This document shows positions 52,144 through 63,825 of a stretch of 64,000 nucleotides of DNA, in pieces. This DNA comes from an uncultured Clostridia bacterium. Lineage in GTDB: Bacteria > Bacillota > Clostridia > TANB77 > CAG-508. Made by a program: the position numbers and the translations under genes. Within the stretch, counting starts at the first letter, position 1, and every line of letters starts with the position of its first letter. The notes beneath the pieces were generated by a model. That model did not search any database. It was not told the DNA's origin and saw nothing but the letters and a program-made list of their open reading frames with translations. The stretch lies in NCBI GenBank assembly GCA_947426305.1, contig CANEDP010000003.1, positions 1-64,000 on the forward strand, given 5' to 3'.

Positions 52144-54497
52144 GATTTTTTCCTCCTTGTTTAATTTTTGTTTTGTGATTGTGGGTTGATCTTGACCAAC
52201 CCTTACTGGACACGCTGTCCCGTGTCCCTACGATTTGTGGCTTGAATTTTCGTAATCGCAATGCATTTGTAACAACGCATACGGAGCTTAGGCTCATCGC
52301 AGCTGCGCCAATCATGGGATTTAATTTTAGGCCAAATCCCAAATAAAACACACCTGCTGCAATTGGAATTCCAACACAATTATAGAAAAATGCCCAAAAC
52401 AAATTCATTTTGATGTTTCGTATCACAGCTTTGCTTAAATCCATGGCTGTTACAACATCTTCTAAATTATTTTTTATCAAAACCACATCTGCTGAATCAA
52501 TTGCAATATCAGTTCCAGAGCCAATTGCCAAACCAACATCTGCTTTCACTAAAGCAGGACTATCATTAATTCCATCTCCCACAAAAGCAACTGTTTTTCC
52601 TTGTTCTTGCAATTTTTGCACCGCTTTTTCTTTGTCTTGTGGCAATACTTCGGAAATTACGTTATTCATTCCTAACTGTTTGCCGATTGTTTCAGCAACA
52701 ATACGATTATCGCCTGTTAGCATAATCACTTCTTTATTTCTTGCTTTTAAATTTTGAATCGCACGAAAACTAGTTTCTTTTATTGTATCTGCTACTGCAA
52801 TTGCTCCAAGAATCATTTTTTCATCTGCAAAATAGATAACTGTTTTGCCTTGTTCGAAAAAATTCTGTGTCTCTTTTTTCATATTCTGCATAGAAATACC
52901 ATTTTCCTGCAAAAAAGCAAAATTTCCGCCAAAATACATTTTTCCATTGATTTTGCCTTTGACACCTCTTCCAGAAATACTGCTAAAATCTTCGACTTTT
53001 AACAATTGGATTTTCTTTTGTTCTACTTCCTCTAAAATTGCCTCTGCCAAAGGATGTTCCGAATTTTGCTCCAAACTTCCTGCGATTTGTAATAAATCAA
53101 CTGCTTCACCTTCGCAAACCAAATCAATAACCTTCGGCTTTCCTTCTGTAATTGTTCCTGTTTTATCAAGCACGACGGTATTTACCAAATGCAATAACTC
53201 CAGACTTTCCGCCGATTTGATTAAAATTCCATTTTCAGCAGATTTTCCAGTTCCAACCATAATTGCAACTGGTGTTGCTAAGCCCAAAGCACATGGACAC
53301 GAAATCACTAGAACTGCAATACTAATACTTAAAGCAAATTCAAAACTTTGGCCCTGTAGCAACCAAACAATTCCTGCCAAAACAGCAATTGTTATTACAC
53401 AAGGAACAAAAATTCCGCTTACTTTGTCTGCTAATCTGGCAATCGGTGCTTTGGAATTTCCTGCCTCTTCTACTAATTTGATAATTTGTGAAAGAGTTGT
53501 ATTCTCGCCAACTTTGGTTGCTTTCATTTTAAAAGAACCGTTTTTATTGATTGTTCCAGAAATCACCGAATCACCAACTGTTTTTTCAACTGGAACACTT
53601 TCTCCTGTGATGCTCGCTTGGTCAACCCACGAACTTCCTTCTACAATCACGCCATCAACTGGAATTCCACTCCCTGGCTTAATCACCACGATATCGCCCA
53701 TCAAAATTTCGCCGTGCATCGATTTCTATTTCTTGGTTGTTTCGTAAAACAATGGCTGTTTTTGGTGCTAAATTCATTAATTTTCGAATGGCGTCACCTG
53801 TTTTTCCTTTGGATTTTGCTTCTAGAAATTTGCCAACTGTAATTAAGGTTAAAATCGTTCCAGCTGATTCAAAGTACAAATCCATGGAAAATTTATGAAC
53901 TAAATTCATTTGTCCATGTCCCAAACCATAACCAATCATAAAAATAGCATAAATTCCATAAACAATCGCGGCTGAACTGCCAATAGCAATCAAGGAATCC
54001 ATATTAGGCATTTTCTTGAATAACTTTTTAAAACCACTGATAAAATAATTTTGGTTGACATACACAATGGGAATCACTAACAAAAACTGCGTAAACCCAA
54101 AAGTAATCGCATTTTCTGCTCCGCCAAAAATTTCTTCTATTGCTTGCGGTGTTGGAAACATATGATACATGGCAATATACATAAGAGGAATCCAGAAAAT
54201 AATAGAAATTGTTAGCCTTTTTTTCATTGATTTTATGCTATCTTGATTATCAATTTTTGGCTCTTTTTTAGATACTTTTGTATCTTCTTTTACGCTACTT
54301 GCGCCATAACCCACGTCAATTACGGATTTTATGATTTTATCATCATTCAAAATCGTTTCATCATATTCTACCACCATGCTATTGGACAATAAATTGACAT
54401 TTGCACTCTTCACACCCTCCAACTTAGAAACCGCTCTTTCTACGTGTGTTTGACAACTACTGCACGTCATTCCCTGAATAGCAAATTTTGTTTTCAT
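52106..54497 (-). CDS. copA: copper-translocating P1B-type ATPase (joined across one CGG +1 site)
   Basis: N-terminal HMA GMTCSSCQTHVERAV, SCPCALGLATPVAIMVG, DKTGTITEG; join EIEIDA-(C)GGC-EILMGDIVVIKPGSGIPVDGV. Confidence 0.94.
52179..52232. repeat. REP-like double-hairpin element at copA 3' end
   Basis: GTAGGGACACGGGACAGCGTGTCCAGTAAGGGTTGGTCAAGATCAACCCACAATC: hairpins GGACACG/CGTGTCC and GGGTTG/CAACCC. Confidence 0.6.
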
Positions 54498-54516
54498 ATT
54501 ATGTTCCTCCTTTCTG

Positions 54517-55023
54517 CTATTTCATAATTCCTAACTCTTTTAGTTTACTTTCTAATGTTTCATCGCCAGAAAGCACTAATTTTTTCGCCTTTTGAGATTC
54601 AAAATATTTCACATCTTCTTCAAAATTCTGATTCATTTTTTCTATCCATTCTTCATTTGTATCTCTATTTTTATATCGTTCCATATAAATAGTTTTACTT
54701 TTTATAGTTGGATAACACAAAAAATACTCAAAATTTATTTTTTCTAGATATTCTACAATTTCTCTAGAAGCAGGAATTAAAACAATATTATATTGTTCCA
54801 TTGATTCAAAAAGTTTTGAAATGTAATTTTTAGGCCAATTAGGATTTATAGTTCTTCCTTGCAAAAAACCTTTTAACTGTTCAAACGTTTTATTTTCTAA
54901 TACTTCATTTGAATATGTATATTTATAAAATAAATGATCCAAATCCATTATATTTTCATATTTTTGCCCCAAATATGTTTTTCCAACTCCAGCCATACCT
55001 GCTATTACAATTCCTTTTCTCAT
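54517..55023 (-). CDS. P-loop nucleotide kinase-like ATP-binding protein
   Basis: IVIAGMAGVGKTYLGQKYENIMDLDHLFYKY. Confidence 0.65.
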   Translation of the reverse strand: MRKGIVIAGMAGVGKTYLGQKYENIMDLDHLFYKYTYSNEVLENKTFEQLKGFLQGRTINPNWPKNYISKLFESMEQYNIVLIPASREIVEYLEKINFEYFLCYPTIKSKTIYMERYKNRDTNEEWIEKMNQNFEEDVKYFESQKAKKLVLSGDETLESKLKELGIMK

Positions 55024-55033
55024 TACTTTCTCC

Positions 55034-56529
<1,496 letters not shown>

Positions 56530-56541
56530 ATTTTCCTCCTA

Positions 56542-57756
56542 TTACTTCGTAATATATTTCCTAAACATCTCATATGCCTTCTCTAAAGCCGAAACTAAGT
56601 GGTCAATATCTTCCGTATTATTATAAAAATAAAAACTAGCACGGCACGTCGAATCAATTCCAAGAAATCTCATAAGTGGCTGTGCGCAATGATTTCCTGA
56701 GCGTACGCAAACATTTTGACTATCTAAAATACTGGCAACATCGTGCGGATGCACACCTTTTATGTTAAACGAAATCACTCCAGAATGGTTTTCTTCGTTT
56801 GGCGTCAAATATAAGGTCAAATAATCTAGTTTCGACAATTCTTGTCTAGCATAGGAAACGAGTTCTTTTTCAATTTCTTGTATTTTATCATACCCAATTT
56901 TTTCAATATAATCAATCGCTGCTCCCAGTCCGATAACGCCTTCTACATTTTGTGTTCCTGCTTCAAATTTGTTAGGAAGAGGCGCAAAGGTTGTTTCTTG
57001 CTCATATACATATTCAATCATATCGCCACCCATTAAAAATGGATTCATTTGATTTAATATTTCACGTTTTCCATACAAAACGCCAATTCCAAGTGGTGCA
57101 AGCATTTTATGTCCAGAAAAAACAAGAAAATCACAATCGAAATCTTGGACGTCAATTTTCATATGGGGAATGCTTTGAGAAGCATCTACAATGACCATTG
57201 CACCTTTTTTATGAGCGTGCTTAATGATTTTTTTTACGTTATTGATGGTTCCCAAAACATTCGAAACGTGTGTAATTCCGACGATTTTCGTTTGGTCTGT
57301 GATTTTGGTTTCGATTTCGTCATCGGATATTTCAAAATCGCTATTGGAATACATATATTTTAGGCTTGCGCCTGTTACTCGAGAAACTTTTTGCCAAGGT
57401 ACTAAATTCGAGTGATGTTCCATAATAGAAAGTACGATTTCGTCACCATTTTTTAAGTTTTCCATGCCATAAGAATATGCCAATAAATTGAGAGCTTCTG
57501 TTGCATTTTTGGAAAAGATGATTTCTTCTGTGTGCTTGCTATTGATAAAATGAGCAATTTTTTGGCGTGTATTTTCATATATTTCGGTAGCTTCCATACT
57601 CAAAGCATACGCTCCTCTATGCGGATTAGCGTTATGTTTTTCGTAAAATTCTTGAACAGCATGGATTACTTGCAATGGTTTTTGAGAGGTTGCTCCGCTG
57701 TCTAGGTAGGTTATTTTTGAGTTTTGTAGAAGTGGAAAATCTTGTTTTAAATTCAT
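56542..57756 (-). CDS. sufS: cysteine desulfurase SufS
   Basis: YLDSGATSQKPLQVI, NPHRGAYALSMEAT, SGHKMLAPLGIGVLYG, VRSGNHCAQPLM. Confidence 0.96.
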   Translation of the reverse strand: MNLKQDFPLLQNSKITYLDSGATSQKPLQVIHAVQEFYEKHNANPHRGAYALSMEATEIYENTRQKIAHFINSKHTEEIIFSKNATEALNLLAYSYGMENLKNGDEIVLSIMEHHSNLVPWQKVSRVTGASLKYMYSNSDFEISDDEIETKITDQTKIVGITHVSNVLGTINNVKKIIKHAHKKGAMVIVDASQSIPHMKIDVQDFDCDFLVFSGHKMLAPLGIGVLYGKREILNQMNPFLMGGDMIEYVYEQETTFAPLPNKFEAGTQNVEGVIGLGAAIDYIEKIGYDKIQEIEKELVSYARQELSKLDYLTLYLTPNEENHSGVISFNIKGVHPHDVASILDSQNVCVRSGNHCAQPLMRFLGIDSTCRASFYFYNNTEDIDHLVSALEKAYEMFRKYITK

Positions 57757-57773
57757 TTCTTTTTTCCTTTCTT

Positions 57774-58169
57774 TTAATTTTCTGTAATGATTTTTTGTAT
57801 CACATCATCTATATTTCCAGTTAATTGGATTAACTGAGGAAGTTGATAAAAATTAACAGTATTCTGGAGTTTAAAATCTTCTCCGTCTGCAGAATATAAA
57901 TAAATTTTTTTGCCCCATGCCAAAGCCATTCCTAATTCAATATGTGTTCCGCGTCCGCCAGGTAATAGAATTATCACAATATCTGAGTCGAAAATACCTT
58001 TTTGCTCATGCATGGAATACGCGATTAAATCTTCTTTGGTCTCGTTCTCTTGAGTTGAATTTGCCCAATTATAGGTATGTTCCCAGCCATATTGTTTTAG
58101 TTTTTCAGCAAAATAATTAACAATCTGAGCATTTTTAAAACTTGACCCTATGTAAAACTTCATTTTCAA
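57774..58169 (-). CDS. nucleoside 2-deoxyribosyltransferase-like protein
   Basis: FYIGSSFKNAQIVNYFAEKL...DIVIILLPGGRGTHIELGMALAWGKKIYLYS. Confidence 0.65.
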   Translation of the reverse strand: MKMKFYIGSSFKNAQIVNYFAEKLKQYGWEHTYNWANSTQENETKEDLIAYSMHEQKGIFDSDIVIILLPGGRGTHIELGMALAWGKKIYLYSADGEDFKLQNTVNFYQLPQLIQLTGNIDDVIQKIITEN

Positions 58170-58793
58170 TTCTCCTTACAAAATTTTTGAATTTTCTCAT
58201 AAACCTGAATCCAATTCATAACTCTTTCAATGTTTTCAGAATCGATATTTTCATTCATTTTGGTCGTCATAAAATACGTTTTGATTCCATTTTGTTCCAA
58301 TTCTTGGCAGGTTTCGAAACTATCTTCGATAAAAATTTCAATAGCGTTTTCTTTACAAAATTGCAATTTATTCGAAGCTCCGATGATTAATTTATCGTAG
58401 GGAATGTTATGTTCTTTTAGCATATTTCTCGTGATTGCTTCGGTATCACAACCCGGAATTCCGTTTGAGCCTTGCTGTGATAAAATAGATTTGGTTTCCT
58501 TCGTTTTTCAATTTTTGAATGATTTCTACCACATTTTTCATAGGCTCACATTCTTCTAAAACTTTTTTGTAATACGTATCAAAAAAATGATATTTTTCTT
58601 CATGATTCCAACCATACAAAGCTTCTAAATAATATCTACTTTGGATCAAGCCCCATTTTCCATTACTTCCTTTTCTACCTAAAACTTGTGTGTCAAAAAT
58701 TTCTGCGTATTTTAGCATTGGTTTTGCCATGTTTACAGTTGTGTCGTCGATATCAATTCCTATTTTCATATTTTCTCCCAATTTTACTTTCAA
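58166..58793 (-). CDS. HAD-family 5'-nucleotidase-like phosphatase (joined across one CGG +1 site)
   Basis: MKIGIDIDDTTVNMAKPML...IYFITARLK-(C)GGA-IPGCDTEAITRNMLKEHNIPYDKLIIGASNKLQFCKENAIEIFIEDS. Confidence 0.88.
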
Positions 58794-59842
58794 TCCAATC
58801 TCTCATCTATTTCCTTCAAAATATATTCCCTTAATCCTTCATTTGCAATCTTCTCCAAAATCTTATGAAACTTTGCCCTTACCATCAATTTCATTGCTTC
58901 TTTTTTCTCCAGTCCACGGCTCATCACATAAAACAATTCCTTCTCGCCAATTTTTCCAGCAGAACTACTATGATTTCCTTCCACATCTTCTTCCGCACAC
59001 AAAAGCATTGGTAACGCAATTGACTTTGCAGTATCTGCAAGCAACATACACGCCTCATTTTCATTTCCTTTCGCCTTTTTACAGCCTTTCTTAAAATCAA
59101 TTGTCCCTTTAAAATGCTTCTTTGCAGTATCTTTCAAAGCACCTTGCACTTCCATATCAATTTTCGATTTTTCGCCTTGCAACTGAGCAATATAATTCAA
59201 ATCAAACAATTGATTTTCTTTCCCCAAATAAATTGTATCAATCACATTTTCCGAAAAATTTCCGATCAAATCAGAACTATAGTTCGTAACACTATTTTTC
59301 CCACCAAAATCAATCATCGTATAATGAAGTTGAGCATTTTCTGCCACCATATTTTCCATCGTCATAAAATGATTCGAAACCGTATTCATCAAATTGACAA
59401 AAATCACATGAATTTGAGCATTTTTCTCCGCAACCACACGCAATCTTCCATTATGGTAACACTCCCAATTTTCCTTTGCTTCATATTTTACAATAACCGT
59501 TGCATCTGAATTTTCCTTTGCAATAATTTCTATATTCTCCACCAAATTCAAGTTTTCTTCATCAAAATCAAAATAAATTTTCACTTCATTCTGGATTTTA
59601 CCATCAATCTGCAAACGCAATTTTTGATTCGAATTTTCATTTACTTGCCTTGTTAAAAAATCACTCAACCCAAAACTTGGCTCAAAATCGCTACATTCTT
59701 CATCTATTTTCAAATTTTCTGCCACAATCGTCACATTTTCAAACTTCTCAATCACTTCAGGAATCTCAATATTTTCTAACTTTAGATTATTAATATTAAA
59801 ATTTCGTGACGTTTTAACTGGCGTCTCATTTAAACCAACCAT
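58790..59842 (-). CDS. sufD: SufD-like Fe-S assembly protein
   Basis: SufB/D C-terminal motif EEDVEGNHSSSAGKIGEKELFYVMSRGLEKKEAMKLMVRAKF. Confidence 0.9.
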   Translation of the reverse strand: MVGLNETPVKTSRNFNINNLKLENIEIPEVIEKFENVTIVAENLKIDEECSDFEPSFGLSDFLTRQVNENSNQKLRLQIDGKIQNEVKIYFDFDEENLNLVENIEIIAKENSDATVIVKYEAKENWECYHNGRLRVVAEKNAQIHVIFVNLMNTVSNHFMTMENMVAENAQLHYTMIDFGGKNSVTNYSSDLIGNFSENVIDTIYLGKENQLFDLNYIAQLQGEKSKIDMEVQGALKDTAKKHFKGTIDFKKGCKKAKGNENEACMLLADTAKSIALPMLLCAEEDVEGNHSSSAGKIGEKELFYVMSRGLEKKEAMKLMVRAKFHKILEKIANEGLREYILKEIDERLD

Positions 59843-59878
59843 ATTCTTTCCTTTCTTCTAATGTTATCTAAAAGCTAC

Positions 59879-61279
59879 CTAGCCAATTGCTCCTTCTAAT
59901 TCCAGATTAATCAAATTATTCATCTCAACCGCATACTCCACTGGCAATTCCTTCGAAATCGGATACGCAAATCCTCTTACAATCATCGCCTTGGCGTCTT
60001 CCTCTGACAACCCACGACTCATCAAATAAAAAATCGTTTTATCACTAATTTTTCCAATTTTCGCCTCATGTGAAAACTCTACTTCGTCAGTTTGAATATC
60101 ATTTACAGGAATCGTATCCGAAACCGAAATATCATCTAGCATCAGCGATTCGCACGATACTGACGATTTCGAATGTTTCGCCTTTTCGCCAATTCGAACC
60201 AACGAACGATACGTGCATTTTCCGCCATTTTTCGAAATCGACTTTGCATTTACTACGCTCGCCGTATTTTGCGCGTTATGCACCACCTTAAATCCATTAT
60301 CCAAATTCTGCCCTTTTCCAGCAAAAGAAATTCCTGTAAATTCAGTCTTCGCGCCTTCTCCATTCAAAATACTCATTGGATAAAGCATCGAAATTTTCGA
60401 ACCAAACGAGCCAGATACCCATTCCATTTTTGCATTTTTGCCAACAATTGCTTTTTTCGTATTCAAATTCAGCATATTTTTCGACCAATTTTCAATCGTC
60501 GAATAACGCAAATAGCTATTGTCTTTCACATACAATTCCACACAACCCGCATGAAGATTGACTTTATTATATTTTGGCGCCGAACATCCTTCAATAAAAT
60601 GTAGACTTGCACCTTCATCTACAATAATCAGCGTATGCTCGAATTGCCCAGATTCTGGTGAATTCAAACGAAAATACGATTGAAGAGGAATATCCACTTT
60701 CACACCTTTTGGTACATACACAAACGAACCTCCTGACCAAACAGCGGCATGAAGAGCCACAAATTTATGGTCATAAACAGGAACACATTTCATAAAATGT
60801 GTTTTCACCAATTCTGGATATTCACGGACAGCAGTTTCCATGTCGGTATAAATGACGCCTTGGTCGAGCAACTCTTTTTTCATGCTGTGATATACGACTT
60901 CGGAATCATATTGTGCGCCAACACCAGCAAGAGAGGTTTTTTCCGCTTCTGGAATGCCTAATTTGTCGAAGGTATTTTTGATGTCTTCTGGGACATCTTC
61001 CCAAGAATTATTTAATTTTGATTTAGGACGCACATAAGTAGCAATTTCATTCATATCTAACTCGGATAAATCTGGTCCCCAAGTTGGAAGTTCTAGCTTG
61101 TTATAAACTTCCAAGGCTTTTAGGCGTAACTCAAACATCCAATCTGGATCGTTTTTTTGAAGCGAAATTTCTTCAATGATTTCCTTGGTTAGACCTTTTT
61201 TGATTTTAAAATCGTATTCGTCTTTGTTTTTGAAATCATAAATATTTCGGTTGATTTCATCGATATTGGTTTTTGACAT
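59879..61279 (-). CDS. sufB: Fe-S assembly protein SufB
   Basis: FVYVPKGVKVDIPLQSYFRLNSPESGQFEHTLIIVDEGASLHFIEGCSAP; FYLMSRGLSEEDAKAMIVRGF. Confidence 0.97.
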   Translation of the reverse strand: MSKTNIDEINRNIYDFKNKDEYDFKIKKGLTKEIIEEISLQKNDPDWMFELRLKALEVYNKLELPTWGPDLSELDMNEIATYVRPKSKLNNSWEDVPEDIKNTFDKLGIPEAEKTSLAGVGAQYDSEVVYHSMKKELLDQGVIYTDMETAVREYPELVKTHFMKCVPVYDHKFVALHAAVWSGGSFVYVPKGVKVDIPLQSYFRLNSPESGQFEHTLIIVDEGASLHFIEGCSAPKYNKVNLHAGCVELYVKDNSYLRYSTIENWSKNMLNLNTKKAIVGKNAKMEWVSGSFGSKISMLYPMSILNGEGAKTEFTGISFAGKGQNLDNGFKVVHNAQNTASVVNAKSISKNGGKCTYRSLVRIGEKAKHSKSSVSCESLMLDDISVSDTIPVNDIQTDEVEFSHEAKIGKISDKTIFYLMSRGLSEEDAKAMIVRGFAYPISKELPVEYAVEMNNLINLELEGAIG

Positions 61280-61363
61280 TGGTTTTTCCTTTCTGATTAT
61301 TGTTTTGTTTTAAAAAAATAAGCACTTACTAATCTTCTGCCGTGTTTTAGCGGTTGTGAATAC

Positions 61364-61392
61364 TTGACTTTTATGTTAATTTATGGTATAAT
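61364..61392 (+). promoter_or_regulatory. sigma-A-type promoter
   Basis: TTGACT (61364-61369), 17-bp spacer, TATAAT (61387-61392). Confidence 0.75.
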
Positions 61393-61435
61393 TATAATAA
61401 GTAGCTGTTGTTTAGTCTAGAAAAAGGAGATGCGT

Positions 61436-61555
61436 ATGAATATATGGGAATATTTTCTAGAGCATGATAAGTTAGTCTGGGAACACTGGCCTATCATAGC
61501 AATTCTTGCAGTTGTGGCAGTTATTGCTGACCATTTTAGTAACAAAAAGAAATAA
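61436..61555 (+). CDS. small membrane protein (39 aa, MNIWEYFLEHDKLVWEHWPIIAILAVVAVIADHFSNKKK)
   Basis: RBS AAGGAG, one TM, own promoter and terminator; not in ORF track. Confidence 0.65.
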   Translation: MNIWEYFLEHDKLVWEHWPIIAILAVVAVIADHFSNKKK

Positions 61556-61564
61556 TTGTTCCTA

Positions 61565-61589
61565 GTCAGCATTTATTGCTGACTTTTTC
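61565..61589 (+). terminator. intrinsic terminator
   Basis: GTCAGC atttatt GCTGACTTTTT. Confidence 0.7.
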
Positions 61590-61689
61590 TATCCTTTGCG
61601 TTTTTCTCCCTGATCCTATTTTTTCTCAATAAATTCTCCAAAAATGTGTACTTAGTAATCTCCTGCCGCGTTTTACCAGTTGTATATAC

Positions 61690-61718
61690 TTGACTTTTAT
61701 GTTAATTTATGGTATAAT
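61690..61718 (+). promoter_or_regulatory. sigma-A-type promoter, copy of 61364-61392
   Basis: TTGACT, 17-bp spacer, TATAAT; nearly identical core to the upstream copy. Confidence 0.75.
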
Positions 61719-61765
61719 AGATTGGTAGTAATTGTATTGCACTATTGCACAAATGGAGGGTATTT

Positions 61766-61939
61766 ATGAGAAAAATTTTTGGATACTTTGGCCCTACAAT
61801 TCTTTTTGCAATCTTTTGTTATTTTATTGGCAAAATCACAAAAGTTACAATTGATTGGAGTGGTTTTCCACTCATTTGGTTCCTTAATGTGATGCTTTAT
61901 TTACCTTTTGATGAAATGGCTGATAGGCAAAAAACATGA
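61766..61939 (+). CDS. small membrane protein (about 57 aa)
   Basis: RBS GGAGGG, MRKIFGYFGPTILFAIFCYFIGKITKVTIDWSGFPLIWFLNVMLYLPFDEMADRQKT. Confidence 0.6.
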   Translation: MRKIFGYFGPTILFAIFCYFIGKITKVTIDWSGFPLIWFLNVMLYLPFDEMADRQKT

Positions 61940-62710
61940 TTGCTCGGTTGGTTGACTCTTGTCAATCAACCGTTTTTTATATTCCCCATATCCATTCTCC
62001 TCAATCTCCCTCGCCAATTCTTGACTTCCTGTTTTGACAATTCGTCCATCTACCAAAACGTGCACAAAATCTACTTTCAAACTATGCAAAATTTTCGTAT
62101 TATGCGTAATGATTAAAACACTATTTTGCTCATTTTTGAACATTTCAATTCCTTTGGAAACGGTTTTGATGGCATCAACGTCAAGTCCAGAGTCGGTTTC
62201 GTCCAAAATGGCAAGTTTGGGATTTAGCACAAGCATTTGCAAAATCTCGTTTTTCTTCTTTTCTCCTCCAGAAAACCCCACATTTAGGCTTCTTTCCATG
62301 TTTTTGGGATCCATTTTGAGTTCTTCCATATATTTTTTTAGTTCGTCACGAAATTCAAATACTTTCACCGATTTTCCGGTAGTTTTATTTTTGGCATATT
62401 TCAAGAAATTGGTCACCGAAACGCCCGGAATTTCTTCTGGCAGTTGAAATGACATGAAAATTCCTTTTCGGGCGATTTCGTCGGTTTTCAAATTCGTAAT
62501 ATTTTCATCTTCAAAAAATATCTCACCTTTTGGTTTTTGATACATTGGATGATTTAAAATCGCATTGGCTGTTGTGGTTTTTCCAGAACCGTTTGGTCCC
62601 ATGATGACATGAATTTCGCCTTTTTTGATCGTAAGATTGATTCCTTTTAAAATTTCCTTATTTTCTGCATTGGCATATAAATCCTTTATTTCTAATAAAT
62701 TTTCCCCCAT
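61901..62710 (-). CDS. sufC: Fe-S assembly ATPase SufC
   Basis: MGENLLEIKDLYA...GPNGSGKTTTANAIL, GFSGGEKKKNEILQ; start MGENLL preferred over the track start. Confidence 0.96.
   Translation of the reverse strand: MGENLLEIKDLYANAENKEILKGINLTIKKGEIHVIMGPNGSGKTTTANAILNHPMYQKPKGEIFFEDENITNLKTDEIARKGIFMSFQLPEEIPGVSVTNFLKYAKNKTTGKSVKVFEFRDELKKYMEELKMDPKNMERSLNVGFSGGEKKKNEILQMLVLNPKLAILDETDSGLDVDAIKTVSKGIEMFKNEQNSVLIITHNTKILHSLKVDFVHVLVDGRIVKTGSQELAREIEENGYGEYKKRLIDKSQPTEQSCFLPISHFIKR
61945..61977 (+). terminator. intrinsic terminator
   Basis: CGGTTGGTTGA ctcttg TCAATCAACCGTTTTTT. Confidence 0.75.
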
Positions 62711-62721
62711 AATTTTTCCTT

Positions 62722-63174
62722 TCAATTTTTGTTGGTTCTTCGTGCGCAACATCGGCATTTTTCTTTGGTTACGTCATAATTGCAGTCTAGGTCTGCTAAA
62801 TCTAAGACTTTGTGGATGTATTTAGCAAGTTGGTTGATCGTTTCGTCTTGAATGACCGATTTTATGTTTTCTGCTTCCGCTTTAGCTTGTTCTTCTTTTA
62901 AATTTAGCACATCTTTTAAAAATAAAAATACGATATCATATGCTTCTAAAATCTTTTTGGCTAAGTCTTCGCCAAATTCTGTGAGTTCGATTGTGCCGTA
63001 GGTTTCGTAAGTTAATAAGCCTTTGTCTTTGAGATTGTGCACGGCTTTATTGACACTAGCTTTGGTACAATTCATTTTTTCGGCAATGTCGGTCATACGC
63101 ACTCGTCCATTTTGCTTTTTTAGGACATACATCGTCTTCAAATATTCTTCCAAAGATTTTGAAATCATATACAT
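62722..63174 (-). CDS. DtxR/MntR-like metal-dependent regulator
   Basis: ISKSLEEYLKTMYVLKKQNGRVRMTDIAEKMNCTKASVNKAVHNLKDKGLLTYETYGTIELTEFGEDLAKKIL. Confidence 0.8.
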   Translation of the reverse strand: MYMISKSLEEYLKTMYVLKKQNGRVRMTDIAEKMNCTKASVNKAVHNLKDKGLLTYETYGTIELTEFGEDLAKKILEAYDIVFLFLKDVLNLKEEQAKAEAENIKSVIQDETINQLAKYIHKVLDLADLDCNYDVTKEKCRCCARRTNKN

Positions 63175-63327
63175 CTCCTTGTTTGTTAATCTTGGTTAAC
63201 ATTATATAACAACCTAAATTGTTTGTCAAGGCTAACATTCGTTTTTAATGCTAAAATTTTTTCATAAAATATCTTTTGAGAAAGAAATTGCCCATATGCG
63301 TAATACACATATGGGCATATCAAATGA

Positions 63328-63774
63328 TTATTTTTTATGAGAAGAAATATACTGTGCATATCCTTCTGCAATCGCACTTATAAGATTCTTGTCATCTAGT
63401 TTCTCTCTTGCAAGCCACTGAAGATACTCTAACGACTCAGCATTTTTAATCTCTTTTGCAGTAAAAGTGAATGAACACCCCTCATAGGTTTTCCTTTCCG
63501 CTTTTAATCTTTTCCAGTAAACTCTTTTCGTTTTGCAGATTCCCTCAAATATCTCCTTCATTTTTTCTCCTGTTTCAAGTTCAGCATACAATTCTTCCAA
63601 TGAAGTTGCCTGAAGAATTCTTTCTGGTGGGAGGTTTACTGCCCGATCAAAAAAACAGTACAATTGACCAGGCCAATAGTCTTCGCTATCCAGCACTTTT
63701 TCCATCAGTTCCCTTAGTTCTTCAATTGCATTGTCTAAATTCCGTGTATCATTCATAATCATTTCTCCTTTCAT
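63328..63774 (-). CDS. hypothetical protein with atypical codon usage and in-frame CGG codons
   Basis: RBS AAAGGAG, strong promoter upstream; DTRNLDN and FFDRAVNL both use CGG. Confidence 0.6.
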   Translation of the reverse strand: MKGEMIMNDTRNLDNAIEELRELMEKVLDSEDYWPGQLYCFFDRAVNLPPERILQATSLEELYAELETGEKMKEIFEGICKTKRVYWKRLKAERKTYEGCSFTFTAKEIKNAESLEYLQWLAREKLDDKNLISAIAEGYAQYISSHKK

Positions 63775-63825
63775 TTCTGAAAAAAATTATAGTTTTCATA
63801 TTTTTTAAAATCTTTTGTTATATTA

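Noticed and set aside
52845-53747. 300-aa plus-strand ORF antisense to copA
   Set aside because: Shadow ORF of a conserved P-type ATPase; no family motifs on that strand.
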